In this document: positions 51,350 to 60,695 of the stretch, piece after piece
How positions within the stretch are numbered: position 1 is the stretch's first letter
How the letters are laid out: each line of letters starts with the position of its first letter
Translations under genes and position numbers: made by a program
The notes under the pieces: model-generated
Seen by the model: only the letters and a program-made list of their open reading frames with translations
What the model was told of the DNA's origin: nothing
Databases searched by the model: none
Source of the DNA: an uncultured Oscillospiraceae bacterium
Lineage (GTDB): Bacteria; Bacillota; Clostridia; Oscillospirales; Oscillospiraceae
NCBI GenBank assembly: GCA_934597125.1
Contig: CAKTQM010000003.1
Span: forward strand, 1-64,000
DNA length: 64,000 nucleotides
Direction: 5' to 3'

Positions 51350-51556
51350 TCATTCCTCCAGCTCCGGCAGGCCGCCCAGCGAGGTCAGCAGGCTCAGAAT
51401 ACCCGCCAGCACGGCGGAGCTGAACACCGCCAGCCAGTTCACCTCGCACAGCACGGCGGTGGCGCCGATGGTGGCGGCCGCCGTCTGGGCCATGGTTTTC
51501 AGCGCGCGGACGCCCGCCGCGCGGAACCAGATCTTCCAATTGGTTTTTGCTTTCAT
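51350..51556 (-). CDS. Phage r1t-like holin
   Basis: A 68-residue membrane protein. WFRAAGVRALKTMAQTAAATIGATAVLCEVNW with a second hydrophobic segment AVLAGILSLLTSLGGLP matches the layout of r1t-type holins: an amphipathic N-terminus and two transmembrane segments. It should form membrane pores that release the amidase. It ends two bases before the amidase start, the usual holin-endolysin order. GGAGG precedes the ATG. Confidence 0.85.
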   Translation of the reverse strand: MKAKTNWKIWFRAAGVRALKTMAQTAAATIGATAVLCEVNWLAVFSSAVLAGILSLLTSLGGLPELEE

Positions 51557-51591
51557 ATTACTTTCCTCCTTTTTCCTGTGTCTGTTCCATT

Positions 51592-51831
51592 CTATGCGTG
51601 TCCCTCCAGATCCGCGATGCGGTGGTTGGCTACCTTCATGCGCTCGTCCATCAGGGCCACAGTCTCCTCCAGCGCGTAGGTGCGCTCCACCAGATTGTTG
51701 TGCTTGCTGACCTTCGCCTCCAGCTGCTCCAGCCGGTAGGCGATCAGGGCCGTGCTCTTCCGGCTGGCGAAATAGCTGCCTGCCAGCGTGCCCACCAGAC
51801 CCAGCACCGCCACGATGATGGCCTCCGTCAT
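51592..51831 (-). CDS. Small membrane coiled-coil phage protein
   Basis: A 79-residue protein with one N-terminal transmembrane helix (AIIVAVLGLVGTLAGSYFA) and a coiled coil (LEQLEAKVSKHNNLVERTYALEETVALM). The KHNNLVERTYALEE motif recurs in small proteins encoded before holins in Firmicutes phages; a role as lysis accessory (XhlA-like) is inferred. Its ATG overlaps the preceding gene's stop codon by ATGA. Confidence 0.75.
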   Translation of the reverse strand: MTEAIIVAVLGLVGTLAGSYFASRKSTALIAYRLEQLEAKVSKHNNLVERTYALEETVALMDERMKVANHRIADLEGHA

Positions 51832-52250
51832 GTGACCGCCTCCCACGCCGCCGCGTACTCCGTCGGGCTGTACGCCGTGTCTTGCAGGCACTTGTACAGC
51901 ACGCCCTCCAGCGTCATGTACTCCCCGGCCTTGTAGATGTCGTGGGCCCCCGTTGGGGCCACAAAAGGCCGCGCCGTCTCCGGCCTGGTGGCGTGCAGCG
52001 GCCGGTGGAACGTCCCCCACGCCGCGCTCCCCGGCACGATATCCGGATACACGGCGTTGTCGTATGCCTGAAAGCACGCCCACACCTGCCCATTAGCGGT
52101 GTAGATGTCGCCCACGGCGTGGCTGCCTGCCGTCCACTTGGGATACAGCACGCTCACCATCAACCGCTCGTTGTCCTCTGTGACATGCCCCAGCGCCCGC
52201 ACCGTCGCCGCCCGGATCGCCTGCGCCTGTTCTAAAATGTCTGTTCTCAT
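51828..52250 (-). CDS. Carbohydrate-binding phage tail-associated protein
   Basis: A 140-residue protein. The centre, YPKWTAGSHAVGDIYTANGQVWACFQAYDN, and the second Tyr/Trp-rich repeat IYKAGEYMTLEGVLYKCLQDTAYSPTEYAAAW look like tandem chitin/cellulose-binding ChtBD3 (CBM5/12) modules, which phage tail proteins use to bind cell-surface glycans. No signal peptide. AGGAGG precedes the ATG at 52250. The A/B repeat composite separates it from the preceding cassette gene. Confidence 0.75.
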   Translation of the reverse strand: MRTDILEQAQAIRAATVRALGHVTEDNERLMVSVLYPKWTAGSHAVGDIYTANGQVWACFQAYDNAVYPDIVPGSAAWGTFHRPLHATRPETARPFVAPTGAHDIYKAGEYMTLEGVLYKCLQDTAYSPTEYAAAWEAVT

Positions 52251-52265
52251 ACTACCTCCTTTTTT

Positions 52266-52472
52266 AGGCCCCCTTGTGTAAAGGGGGTCGGCACGTTAAG
52301 AAAACATGCCAGTGGCATGTTTTTAATGCCGATCGCGGCGGCTATGCCGCCGCAGCTTCCAGCAAGTTTCCACCGCACCATCTCGCGACACCTCCCCCTC
52401 CGGCGCTTCGCGCCACCTCAGCTGTGCACGCCCCAGTGTGAGCACTGGGGTGCCCTTACACAGGGGAGGCTT
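52266..52472. repeat. Composite of family B, A and module C (copies A3/B5)
   Basis: The left family-B terminal hairpin (GGCCCCCTTGTGTAAAGGGG) runs straight into a short-form family A (about 52286-52375, both hairpins intact, loop AGT). The right half of a B element follows, with module C (CACGCCCCAGTG...CACTGGGGTG) in its terminal hairpin. The last ~17 bases overlap the 3' end of the upstream cassette gene (52456). Confidence 0.85.
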
Positions 52473-53274
52473 CCGTTGCGTCCTCGCTTGCCGTCTCGGC
52501 AACCTCCACCCCCAGCATCTCCAGCGCGGCGACGAGCATTTCCTGTTCACGCTGCGCCTCCGTCACGGTCTCCGCCGTGGACTGGCCGCCGGTGTCCGCC
52601 CCCAGCTCCCGCAGAGCCAGGGCCATGTGGTCGTTTTCCAGCGCCAGCGCCTGCGCCGCCGTGGCGGAATAGTTGGTAACCGTCACCACGCCGTAGGAGT
52701 ATCTGCTGCCGGAATTGATCGACTCCGATCCTTCGAGTGCCTGCAGCTTCACGCTAAATGCCTTGCCGGGGCGAATGATGTAATTCACGCTGCCGTCCTT
52801 TTCGTAGGTAGAGGCGACAGTCGTTCCGTTCACAACGATCTTTGCCACCTTGGCAGAACTGCTGCCCTCTTTTCCGGCAAGGTTTTTCATGGCGTACAGG
52901 TTCACCCCCGAACCCGCCGTCAGGCTGTAGGTTCCGGCGCTGTCACGGCCTCCCGCGCTTGCCACTGTCACGGCGAGGGGATGGGTCTTCTTGCCGCTGC
53001 CCGTCACCGTCATGCTGATGTACGTCACATACGTCAGCGTGGCGGTATACGTCCTTTTCGTCGTCACGGTGACGGTGGCTGCGGCGCTCTGGCTGCCCTT
53101 GACGGCGCGGATGGCGTAGCTGCCCTTTCTGCGCACCTTGAACGTCCACTTGCCGCCCACCTCGGCGGCGGAATAGACCTTGCCGCCCAGCGTGGCCGTC
53201 ACCGTGGAGCCGGTAGGTGCGGTGATCACGATGGTGCCCGCGTAAGGCGCGGGCGGCGTCATGTTGAAGATCAT
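52456..53274 (-). CDS. Phage tail-like protein with Ig-like N-terminus, unknown function
   Basis: A 272-residue protein. The N-terminus TPPAPYAGTIVITAPTGSTVTATLGGKVYSA starts a PEGA/Ig-like beta-sandwich (about 10-85). A central beta-rich domain (about 85-205) and a C-terminal helical tail (DHMALALRELGADTGG...EMLVAALEMLGVE, about 215-260) follow; the tail resembles the short helical ends of phage tail-fibre-associated proteins. No signal peptide. The last residues EASPV and the stop codon are encoded by the terminal hairpin of a family-B repeat, so the original C-terminus may have been altered. The ATG at 53274 is 4 bases after the previous gene. Confidence 0.75.
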   Translation of the reverse strand: MIFNMTPPAPYAGTIVITAPTGSTVTATLGGKVYSAAEVGGKWTFKVRRKGSYAIRAVKGSQSAAATVTVTTKRTYTATLTYVTYISMTVTGSGKKTHPLAVTVASAGGRDSAGTYSLTAGSGVNLYAMKNLAGKEGSSSAKVAKIVVNGTTVASTYEKDGSVNYIIRPGKAFSVKLQALEGSESINSGSRYSYGVVTVTNYSATAAQALALENDHMALALRELGADTGGQSTAETVTEAQREQEMLVAALEMLGVEVAETASEDATEASPV

Positions 53275-53278
53275 CCCG

Positions 53279-54598
<1,320 letters not shown>

Positions 54599-54618
54599 GT
54601 TTGTCCTCCTTTCACGAA

Positions 54619-54691
54619 GAAGGAGGATGCGTTCCTCCTTCCGCCCGTGAGGGCAGGAGAAAACAGGGTTGCCCGCCACGGGGCAACCCCG
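54619..54691 (-). promoter_or_regulatory. Two strong hairpins in the leader of the phage-derived cassette
   Basis: Minus strand: GGGTTGCCC/GGGCAACCC (54691-54665) followed by TGTTTTCTCC, attenuator-like; then GAAGGAGGA/TCCTCCTTC (54641-54619), a 9-bp stem. The second stem lies 20 bases before the start codon and contains an anti-Shine-Dalgarno-like arm. No clear sigma-A promoter is seen for the cassette. Confidence 0.55.
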
Positions 54692-54701
54692 TTGAAAATC
54701 C

Positions 54702-54730
54702 TTGCCACCGGGGCGGCGGCGTGATATACT
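54702..54730 (+). promoter_or_regulatory. Promoter of the Nudix gene
   Basis: TTGCCA (54702-54707), 17-nt spacer, TATACT (54725-54730). Confidence 0.7.
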
Positions 54731-54764
54731 GGACGAAAGAATGTGTCGCGGGAGGGACATTGCC

Positions 54765-55298
54765 ATGGACATGACCGAAAAAACACTCAGCAGCGAGCGG
54801 ATCTATGACGGCGCCATCATCCACGTCCGGCGGGATCGGGTGCTGCTGCCCAACGGCCACACCTCCGTGCGGGAGATCGTGGAGCATCCGGGCGGCGTGG
54901 GCATTCTGGCGGTGGACGGGGACGGCATGGTGCTGCTGGTGCGGCAGTACCGCTATGCCTTTGGCCGTACGCTGCTGGAGATCCCCGCCGGAAAACGGGA
55001 GCCGGGCGAGGAGCCCCTTGTCACCGCCCGCCGTGAGCTGCGGGAGGAGACCGGCGTCACCGCCGATTCCTGGACGCCCCTGGGCCAGCTGATCGCCTCC
55101 CCCGGGTGCTATGATGAGACGCTGTACCTCTATCTGGCCCAGGGTCTCCACAGCGGCGACACCGATCCCGACGAGGATGAGTTCCTGTCGGTGGAGCGCC
55201 TGTCCATGACGGAGCTAACACGCCGCTGTCTGGCCGACGAGATCACCGACGCCAAGACCGTCTGTGCTGTGCTGAAAGCCCGCGCCCTGGGCATCTGA
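54765..55298 (+). CDS. Nudix hydrolase, ADP-ribose pyrophosphatase type
   Basis: A 177-residue hydrolase of the ADP-ribose pyrophosphatase group (NudF-like). A complete Nudix box, G-x5-E-x7-REL-REE-TGV, is at about residues 77-99. The upstream [20 protein letters not shown] and downstream [17 protein letters not shown] are typical of ADPRase. It cleaves ADP-ribose to AMP and ribose-5-phosphate. The start at 54765 has GGGAGGG; an upstream ATG at 54702 lies in the promoter. Confidence 0.93.
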   Translation: MDMTEKTLSSERIYDGAIIHVRRDRVLLPNGHTSVREIVEHPGGVGILAVDGDGMVLLVRQYRYAFGRTLLEIPAGKREPGEEPLVTARRELREETGVTADSWTPLGQLIASPGCYDETLYLYLAQGLHSGDTDPDEDEFLSVERLSMTELTRRCLADEITDAKTVCAVLKARALGI

Positions 55299-55369
55299 CG
55301 AAAAAGCCTTGCCTTTTCCCGCCGTTTGCGGTAGGATAGAGATACGAAACCAAGAGAGGAAGACAGAGT

Positions 55370-55636
55370 ATGAAAAAATTAGACAGCCGAACGCTGATCG
55401 AACTGATCCTGCTGGCGGTGGCCGTGGTGTTCTGGGTACTGCGCAAGCTGAACGTGGTGTACATCCCCGGCCTTGCCCCCATCGCGCTGGCCATCGGCAT
55501 GGGCCTGCTGGGCATGGGCTACATCGCCCAGAAGCAGAAATCCCGCAAGCTGGCGGGCGTGCTGCTGCTGGCCTTCGCCCTGCTGCAGATCATCGTGGGC
55601 CTCATGGAGATCCGCGACCTGGTCAGCGCCGGATAA
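55370..55636 (+). CDS. Small two- or three-helix membrane protein
   Basis: An 88-residue protein with hydrophobic segments at about 9-27 (LIELILLAVAVVFWVLRKL), 32-52 and 60-82. No family was recognised. GAGAGGAAG precedes the ATG at 55370. It may share the Nudix gene's transcript (71-base gap) and ends at a terminator. Confidence 0.75.
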   Translation: MKKLDSRTLIELILLAVAVVFWVLRKLNVVYIPGLAPIALAIGMGLLGMGYIAQKQKSRKLAGVLLLAFALLQIIVGLMEIRDLVSAG

Positions 55637-55648
55637 CCCCGGCCCATA

Positions 55649-55683
55649 CAAAAAGCCGTCCCCGCAAGGGGACGGCTCTTTTG
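55649..55683 (+). terminator. Terminator after the small membrane protein
   Basis: Stem AAAAGCCGTCCCC/GGGGACGGCTCTTTT. Confidence 0.85.
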
Positions 55684-55690
55684 ACGCCTG

Positions 55691-55726
55691 ATAAAAAGAG
55701 ACGGCTCGGGGCCGTCTCTTTTCTTT
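55691..55726 (-). terminator. Terminator of the peptide-binding lipoprotein gene
   Basis: AAAAAGAGACGGC/GCCGTCTCTTTT stem with a T-run on the minus strand, just after the stop codon at 55735. Confidence 0.8.
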
Positions 55727-55734
55727 GCTGTTTC

Positions 55735-57357
55735 TTACGCGGCCTTTACCACGTTCTGGAAGTAGTACACGCCCATACCGTCAGTGTGCAGGCCCGTCAG
55801 GGTGGGGCGCAGCAGGTAGGTATACGTCTCGTTGTACAGCGGCATCACATAGCCGCTTTCCAGCAGCATGGTCTCCGCGTCCGCCAAATAGGCGTCCCGC
55901 GCCTCGTCGCTGCTGGAGTTGGCGGCGGTGCGGATCAGGATGTCGTAGGCGTTGGAGTAGAACTGCCCGTAGTTCTCCGTCTGGCCGCTGCTGAAGCGGT
56001 TCAGATAGCCCAGAGCGGTGTTGCGGTCGCCGTTGACATTGGTTAGCGCCAGCGAGAATTCGCCGCTGCGCAGGGCGGTGAGCAGTTCCTCCCCCGTCAC
56101 GGCACGCAGCGTCACGCGGATGCCCAGCTTGTCCCGCCACACGGTCTGCAGCGCGGCGGCCACCTTGGCGTTGGCGCCGGTGCTCTCATACAGCAGCGTC
56201 ACAGGCACCATGTGCTCCAGCACGGTGGCGGTATAGCCGGCGCCGCGCAGCAGATCCACCGCTTCGTCGCACCGCTGCTGGTATTTCTCCGGATCGTTGT
56301 CGATGGCCGCGCCGTTGGCCTGACGGAAGGACTGCCCCTGGGCGTTGGTGATGCCGTCGGGGATCAGCCCGTCGGCGGCACGGTAGACCTCGTCGCCCGT
56401 CACGGCCAGCTCCGCCAGCGCGTTGCGGTCGATCACCAGGGACATGGCCTGACGCATGCTCTCGCTCAGGCTGGCAGCCATCTGGTTCACCAGCACCACG
56501 CTGACCGCGGAAGAGGAGGCCTCCACCGCGCCCTCCGCCTGCCCGGCATCCAGCACGAAATCGGCCTGATCGTTTTCATACATCGCCATGGCCTCGCCGC
56601 TGCCGGCGGCATAGCGGAACTCCAGCCGGTCGGGGCCCAGACGGCGCGCGTCATAGTATCTGCTGACCGCCACGGCGGTCAGCCCGTCCTGATCCATGGC
56701 AGGCACGGCGTAGGGGCCGTTTGTCAGCAGCGTGTCGGAGGACATCGACCAGTCCCCCGCCGTCCCCTCGCCCTCCTGGGGCTGGGTCACGCTGGCGCGC
56801 ACCGGCATGGTGGACACCGCCGTACACACCACCGACAGGAAGTAGGAGCAGTGTCCGTTGATCACCACCACAAAGGTGCGGTCGTCATTGGCCCAGGCCT
56901 GCAGCGCCGCCGGATCGCCGGACACCGCGTCGGCATAGCCCGCCACCATGTTCAGAATGGAGGCGTGGGGCGAGTTGGTCTCCGGATCCACCAGCCGCTG
57001 CCAAGCGTAGGCAAAGTCGTGGGCGGTGACCTTCTGCCCGTCCGACCAGTAGATGTCATTGCGCAGGGTGAAGGTATAGGTCTCGGTGCCGTCCATGTTG
57101 TCCACATAGGTATAGCCGGAGGCCTGGGCGGGCATCACACCGCCGGTGGCGGTGGGCTTCATCAGATTTTCAAACAGCTGGGCGGCCACGGTTTTCTCCG
57201 ATTCGGTCACGGCCATGGCGGGATCCAGCGTGTGGGGCGCGTCCGCCAGCGCGGCGCGGATCGTCATATGCTCCGGCTCCGCCGTGCCGCAGGCGCACAG
57301 CGTCAGCGCCATGCACAGCGCCAGCAGGAGAGAGAGTCGTCGTTTGATCGGTTTCAT
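55735..57357 (-). CDS. ABC transporter peptide-binding lipoprotein (OppA/DppA family)
   Basis: A 540-residue extracellular binding protein of SBP family 5. The signal peptide ends in lipobox LTLCAC (Cys near 23). Family segments: ADAPHTLDPAMAVTESEKTVAAQLFENLMKP near 40, YTFTLRNDIYWSDGQKVTAHDFAYAWQRLVDP near 94, and the C-terminal YVMPLYNETYTYLLRPTLTG. It binds oligopeptides for import. No permease or ATPase gene lies nearby, so it is an orphan subunit. GGAG precedes the ATG at 57357. A repeat composite lies directly upstream. Confidence 0.93.
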   Translation of the reverse strand: MKPIKRRLSLLLALCMALTLCACGTAEPEHMTIRAALADAPHTLDPAMAVTESEKTVAAQLFENLMKPTATGGVMPAQASGYTYVDNMDGTETYTFTLRNDIYWSDGQKVTAHDFAYAWQRLVDPETNSPHASILNMVAGYADAVSGDPAALQAWANDDRTFVVVINGHCSYFLSVVCTAVSTMPVRASVTQPQEGEGTAGDWSMSSDTLLTNGPYAVPAMDQDGLTAVAVSRYYDARRLGPDRLEFRYAAGSGEAMAMYENDQADFVLDAGQAEGAVEASSSAVSVVLVNQMAASLSESMRQAMSLVIDRNALAELAVTGDEVYRAADGLIPDGITNAQGQSFRQANGAAIDNDPEKYQQRCDEAVDLLRGAGYTATVLEHMVPVTLLYESTGANAKVAAALQTVWRDKLGIRVTLRAVTGEELLTALRSGEFSLALTNVNGDRNTALGYLNRFSSGQTENYGQFYSNAYDILIRTAANSSSDEARDAYLADAETMLLESGYVMPLYNETYTYLLRPTLTGLHTDGMGVYYFQNVVKAA

Positions 57358-57387
57358 GGAATACTCCTTTCAGAGGGGAATGCGGAT

Positions 57388-57605
57388 CAAAGCCTCCCTT
57401 GTGTAAAGGGAGGTGGCACGGCGCAAGCCGTGCCGGAGGGATTGTCGGTGCGTTCAGAAAACATGCCGGTGGCATATTTTTAGCATCCGATCTCGACGGC
57501 TCTGCCGCCGTAGCATCCATCTGGATTTCCACGGCACCATCTTGACCGGCAATCCCCCTGTCTCGCTTCGCTCGACAGCCCCCTTTACACAAGGGGGCCT
57601 TTGGT
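57388..57605. repeat. Family B repeat with family A nested inside (copies B6/A6)
   Basis: The outer B ends (AAAGCCTCCCTTGTGTAAAG at left; CCCCCTTTACACAAGGGGG and CCTTTGG at right) enclose GGATTGTCGG, then a short-form A copy (about 57446-57540) and CCGGCAATCCCCC. The A copy interrupts the centre of the B element. Its first hairpin has one mismatch (ACATGCC against GGCATAT). The whole composite starts 30 bases from one gene and stops 5 bases before the next. Confidence 0.85.
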
Positions 57606-57609
57606 GTGC

Positions 57610-58764
57610 TCACTCCGTCACCACCGCGCCGTCCTCCGCCAGCTTGGCGGCCACAACTTGGCTGCGGGTGTTGCGGACGATGTCGTCCAGCCGCATGCGG
57701 CTGGGGAAGTCGCTCAGCAGGGTATAGGCCACGCCGTGGCGTCTGGCGCGCCCCGTGCGGCCGATGCGGTGGATGTAGTACTCGTTCTCCTCCGGCACGT
57801 CGTAGTTGAACACCGCGTCCACGTCGTCCACGTCGATGCCGCGGCTGGCCACGTCGGTAGCCACGAACACACGCAGCTTGCCATCGCGGAACTGCTGCAT
57901 CACGGCCTCCCGCTTGCTCTGGGGGATGTCGCCGTGGATGCACTTGGCGTCCACGCCCCGCATCTGCAGGAACTTGGTGAGCCGCTCGGTGTTGCCCTTG
58001 GTGTTGCAGAAGCAGATCACCCGGTCATAGCCCTCGTGCTCCAGTATTTTGGCGATGGCGTCCACCTTGCCGTCGGCGGGCACCTCGATGCGGTATTGCA
58101 GGATGTCGGGCTTGTTCTCCTTGGTGGCCTGCACGGTGATCTCCTCGGGATCCCGCTGATAGACCCAGGAAATATCCATCACCTCCCGCGAGATGGTGGC
58201 GGAGAACATGCCCAGATTCTCGCGGCTGGGGATCTTGTCCAGAATACGGGTCACATCGTGGATAAAGCCCATGTCCAGCATTCTGTCGGCCTCGTCCAGC
58301 ACCACGGTCTTCACGGCCTTCAGCACCACGGTGCGGCGCTTCATGTGATCGCTGAGACGGCCGGGGGTCGCCACCACGATCTGGGGCTTGCGCTTCAGGG
58401 CGTTGATCTGCTTGCCGATGGGCTGGCCGCCGTACAGACACACCAGCCGCACGCCCTCGTGATACACGGCGATGTCCCGCATCTCGTCGGTGATCTGCAT
58501 AGCCAGCTCCCGTGTGGGGGCCATGATTACGGCCTGCACCTCTTCACTTTCCGGATCGATCTTCTCGATAATGGGGATGCCGAAGGCCATGGTCTTGCCG
58601 GTGCCGGTGGGGGCCTTGGCGATCACATCCCTGCCCGCCATCATGGGCGGGATGCAGCCGGCCTGCACCGGCGTGGAAACGGTATATCCCTTGTTGCGGA
58701 TGGCCCGCAGCGTGGCCTCGGACAGTCCGAAGCTCTCAAATGCCACCCCCTGGGTGATCTCCAT
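57610..58764 (-). CDS. DEAD-box ATP-dependent RNA helicase
   Basis: A 384-residue helicase core. Q-motif FESFGLSEATLRAI...YTVSTPVQ, Walker A APTGTGKT near residue 51, APTRELA near 85, TPGR near 132, VLDEADRMLD near 152, FSATIS near 183 and HRIGRTGRA near 335 are all present. No C-terminal RNA-binding (DbpA) extension is seen, so it is a minimal core protein, perhaps a CshA/RhlE-like mRNA or ribosome helicase. The start at 58764 has GAGGA about 9 nt upstream. The stop codon lies 5 bases from a repeat composite. Confidence 0.95.
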   Translation of the reverse strand: MEITQGVAFESFGLSEATLRAIRNKGYTVSTPVQAGCIPPMMAGRDVIAKAPTGTGKTMAFGIPIIEKIDPESEEVQAVIMAPTRELAMQITDEMRDIAVYHEGVRLVCLYGGQPIGKQINALKRKPQIVVATPGRLSDHMKRRTVVLKAVKTVVLDEADRMLDMGFIHDVTRILDKIPSRENLGMFSATISREVMDISWVYQRDPEEITVQATKENKPDILQYRIEVPADGKVDAIAKILEHEGYDRVICFCNTKGNTERLTKFLQMRGVDAKCIHGDIPQSKREAVMQQFRDGKLRVFVATDVASRGIDVDDVDAVFNYDVPEENEYYIHRIGRTGRARRHGVAYTLLSDFPSRMRLDDIVRNTRSQVVAAKLAEDGAVVTE

Positions 58765-58805
58765 AGCGTTTTTCCTCGTTCTTCTCAAAAATTTCAATCA
58801 TTTCT

Positions 58806-58814
58806 ATTATAACA
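58806..58814 (-). promoter_or_regulatory. Extended -10 promoter of the DEAD-box helicase gene
   Basis: Minus strand TGT followed by a perfect TATAAT (58811-58806); the -35 region is weak. Confidence 0.55.
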
Positions 58815-58837
58815 CGTCTGTCAAGTGCGTTTTCCTG

Positions 58838-58866
58838 TTGCGTCCGCGGCAAAAACGCGGTATGAT
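58838..58866 (+). promoter_or_regulatory. Promoter of ruvX
   Basis: TTGCGT (58838-58843), 17-nt spacer, TATGAT (58861-58866). Confidence 0.7.
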
Positions 58867-58899
58867 AAACGGGAATATCCCCCCTCAGGAGGTTTTTTT

Positions 58900-59325
58900 A
58901 TGAAGATCATGGCTATTGACTACGGCGACGCCCACACCGGCGTGGCGGTCTCCGACGCCACGGGCACGCTGGCGGGGTACTCCACCGTCATCGACAGCCG
59001 CAAGGCGGAGGTGGTAACGGCGGAGGTCTGCCGTCTGGTGCAGGAGCACGGCGTGACGGAGCTGGTGCTGGGCTATCCCAAGAACATGGACGGCACCCTC
59101 GGGCCCCGGGCGGAGAAATGCGCCGCCTACGCCGACACGCTGCGGCAGGCCACGGGCCTGAACGTCACCCTGTGGGACGAGCGGCGCAGCACGGTGGAGG
59201 CCCACGCCATCCTGTTCCGCAACGGCAAAAACGGCAAACAGCGGAAGAAGACCGTGGACGCGGTGGCGGCGTCGCTGATGCTGGAGGGCTATCTGACCCG
59301 CAGACGGCTGGAGGGACAGGCATGA
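58900..59325 (+). CDS. ruvX: Holliday junction resolvase-like protein RuvX (YqgF)
   Basis: A 141-residue RNase H-fold protein. MAIDYGDAHTGVAVSD at the N-terminus holds the first catalytic Asp, LVLGYPKNMDGTLGPRAEKC near residue 55 is the family signature, and WDERRSTVEA near 95 and KTVDAVAASLMLEGYL near 118 supply the other acidic residues. YqgF is implicated in pre-16S rRNA 5' processing and in Holliday junction resolution. CAGGAGG precedes the ATG at 58900. The stop overlaps the next start (ATGA). Confidence 0.95.
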   Translation: MKIMAIDYGDAHTGVAVSDATGTLAGYSTVIDSRKAEVVTAEVCRLVQEHGVTELVLGYPKNMDGTLGPRAEKCAAYADTLRQATGLNVTLWDERRSTVEAHAILFRNGKNGKQRKKTVDAVAASLMLEGYLTRRRLEGQA

Positions 59326-60527
59326 GGGTACTGGTGATCGGCGGCGGCGCCGCCGGCATGATGGCGGCCCTGACGGCGGCGGAAAACGGCCATCAGGTGA
59401 CGCTGCTGGAGCGGCAGGCCCGGGTGGGCCGCAAGCTGCTGGCTACCGGCAACGGCCGGTGCAACCTGACTAACCATCACGCCTCCCCCACCCACTACCA
59501 CGGCGGCGAGGGGTTTTGCGGCCCCGCGCTGGCGGCCTTTGACGTGGGCGGCACGCTGCAGTACTTTGCCGGTCTGGGCCTGCTCACCACGGCGGAGGAC
59601 AGCGGGCGGGTATACCCCTTCAGCAACATGGCGGGCAGCGTGCTGGACGTGCTGCGCTTCGCTCTGGAAAACCACGGGATCGACCTGCGCACCGCCTGTC
59701 CGGTGACAGGTCTCCGGAAAAAAGACGGCCGCTTTCTCGTCCGCACGGAAAGCGGCGATGCGCTCACCGCCGACCGCGTGATCCTGGCGGCGGGCGGCGC
59801 GGCGGGCGGCAAGGTGGGCGGCGTCATGGACGGCTATCAGCTGGCCGGAAGTCTCGGCCACCACCGGACGGCGCTGTACCCCTCGCTGGTGCAGATCAGG
59901 ACGGAGCCCACCTATCCCCGCGCCCTGAAGGGCGTGAAGGCCGAGTGCGGCGTCACCCTCCGCCGGGGCGGCGAGACCGTGGCGCAGAACCGCGGCGAGG
60001 TGCTGTTTACCGAATACGGCGTCAGCGGGCCGGCGATCTTTGATCTCTCCCGCGCCGCGGCCACGGCCGGCGGCACGCTGTGCTGCGTGCTGAACTTCTT
60101 CCCCGACTGGGAACAGCGGGAGGTGCTGGACTGGCTGCGGCAGCGGCGCGCCAACGCGGGCGAACGCGAGGCGGGCACGCTGCTGACCGGCGCGCTCCAC
60201 AGCCGTTTGGGGCAGATGGTGTGCAAGGCGGCGGGCTTCACCAGCCAGCGGGCCGCCGGACTGGACGACGCGGCATTGCAGCGCATCGCGGCGCAGGCGG
60301 TGGGCTTCCCCCTGCCCGTCACCGGCGTGTGCGGGTTCGATCAGGCCCAGGTGACGGCGGGCGGCCTGCGGTGCGACGAGTTCGACCCCCGCACCATGGA
60401 AAGCCGGCTGGTGCCCGGCTTCTACGCCTGCGGCGAGGTGCTGGACATCGACGGCGACTGCGGCGGCTACAACCTGCAATGGGCCTGGAGCAGCGGCCGG
60501 ATGGCCGGACAGCTCCGGACGATCTGA
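59322..60527 (+). CDS. HI0933/BaiN-family FAD-dependent oxidoreductase
   Basis: A 401-residue flavoprotein. The dinucleotide-binding motif VIGGGAAGMMAALTAAE is at residue 4; LLERQARVGRKLLATGNGRCNLTN near 31 is the signature of the HI0933-like family. RVILAAGGAAGGKVG near 147 and YACGEVLDIDGDCGGYNLQWAWSSG near 366 complete the FAD site. Members include BaiN-like NAD(P)-dependent 3-dehydro-bile-acid reductases in gut Clostridia, but most have no proven substrate, and this one has no bile-acid genes around it. Coupled to ruvX. Confidence 0.92.
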   Translation: MRVLVIGGGAAGMMAALTAAENGHQVTLLERQARVGRKLLATGNGRCNLTNHHASPTHYHGGEGFCGPALAAFDVGGTLQYFAGLGLLTTAEDSGRVYPFSNMAGSVLDVLRFALENHGIDLRTACPVTGLRKKDGRFLVRTESGDALTADRVILAAGGAAGGKVGGVMDGYQLAGSLGHHRTALYPSLVQIRTEPTYPRALKGVKAECGVTLRRGGETVAQNRGEVLFTEYGVSGPAIFDLSRAAATAGGTLCCVLNFFPDWEQREVLDWLRQRRANAGEREAGTLLTGALHSRLGQMVCKAAGFTSQRAAGLDDAALQRIAAQAVGFPLPVTGVCGFDQAQVTAGGLRCDEFDPRTMESRLVPGFYACGEVLDIDGDCGGYNLQWAWSSGRMAGQLRTI

Positions 60528-60546
60528 CCCCGTAAATTTCGATAGT

Positions 60547-60587
60547 GCGGCGGACGGGCGGAGGTGCCCGTTCCGCCGCTTTTTTCC
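60547..60587 (+). terminator. Terminator of the ruvX-oxidoreductase operon
   Basis: Stem GCGGCGGA/TCCGCCGC with inner ACGGGC/GCCCGT pairing, followed by TTTTTT. Confidence 0.9.
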
Positions 60588-60695
60588 GTCCCCGCGCACT
60601 GTTCGCCGGACATTTTCCATCCCATCTGGCACATATACCATCATTCTGCCTAAAAGGCGGGGCGATATTTGTACATTTCCGGCAGCAGGGTTCCC

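Noticed and set aside
59322..60527. Assignment as the bile-acid enzyme BaiN
   Set aside because: The family match is clear, but there are no bai genes nearby and most HI0933-like proteins have other or unknown roles.
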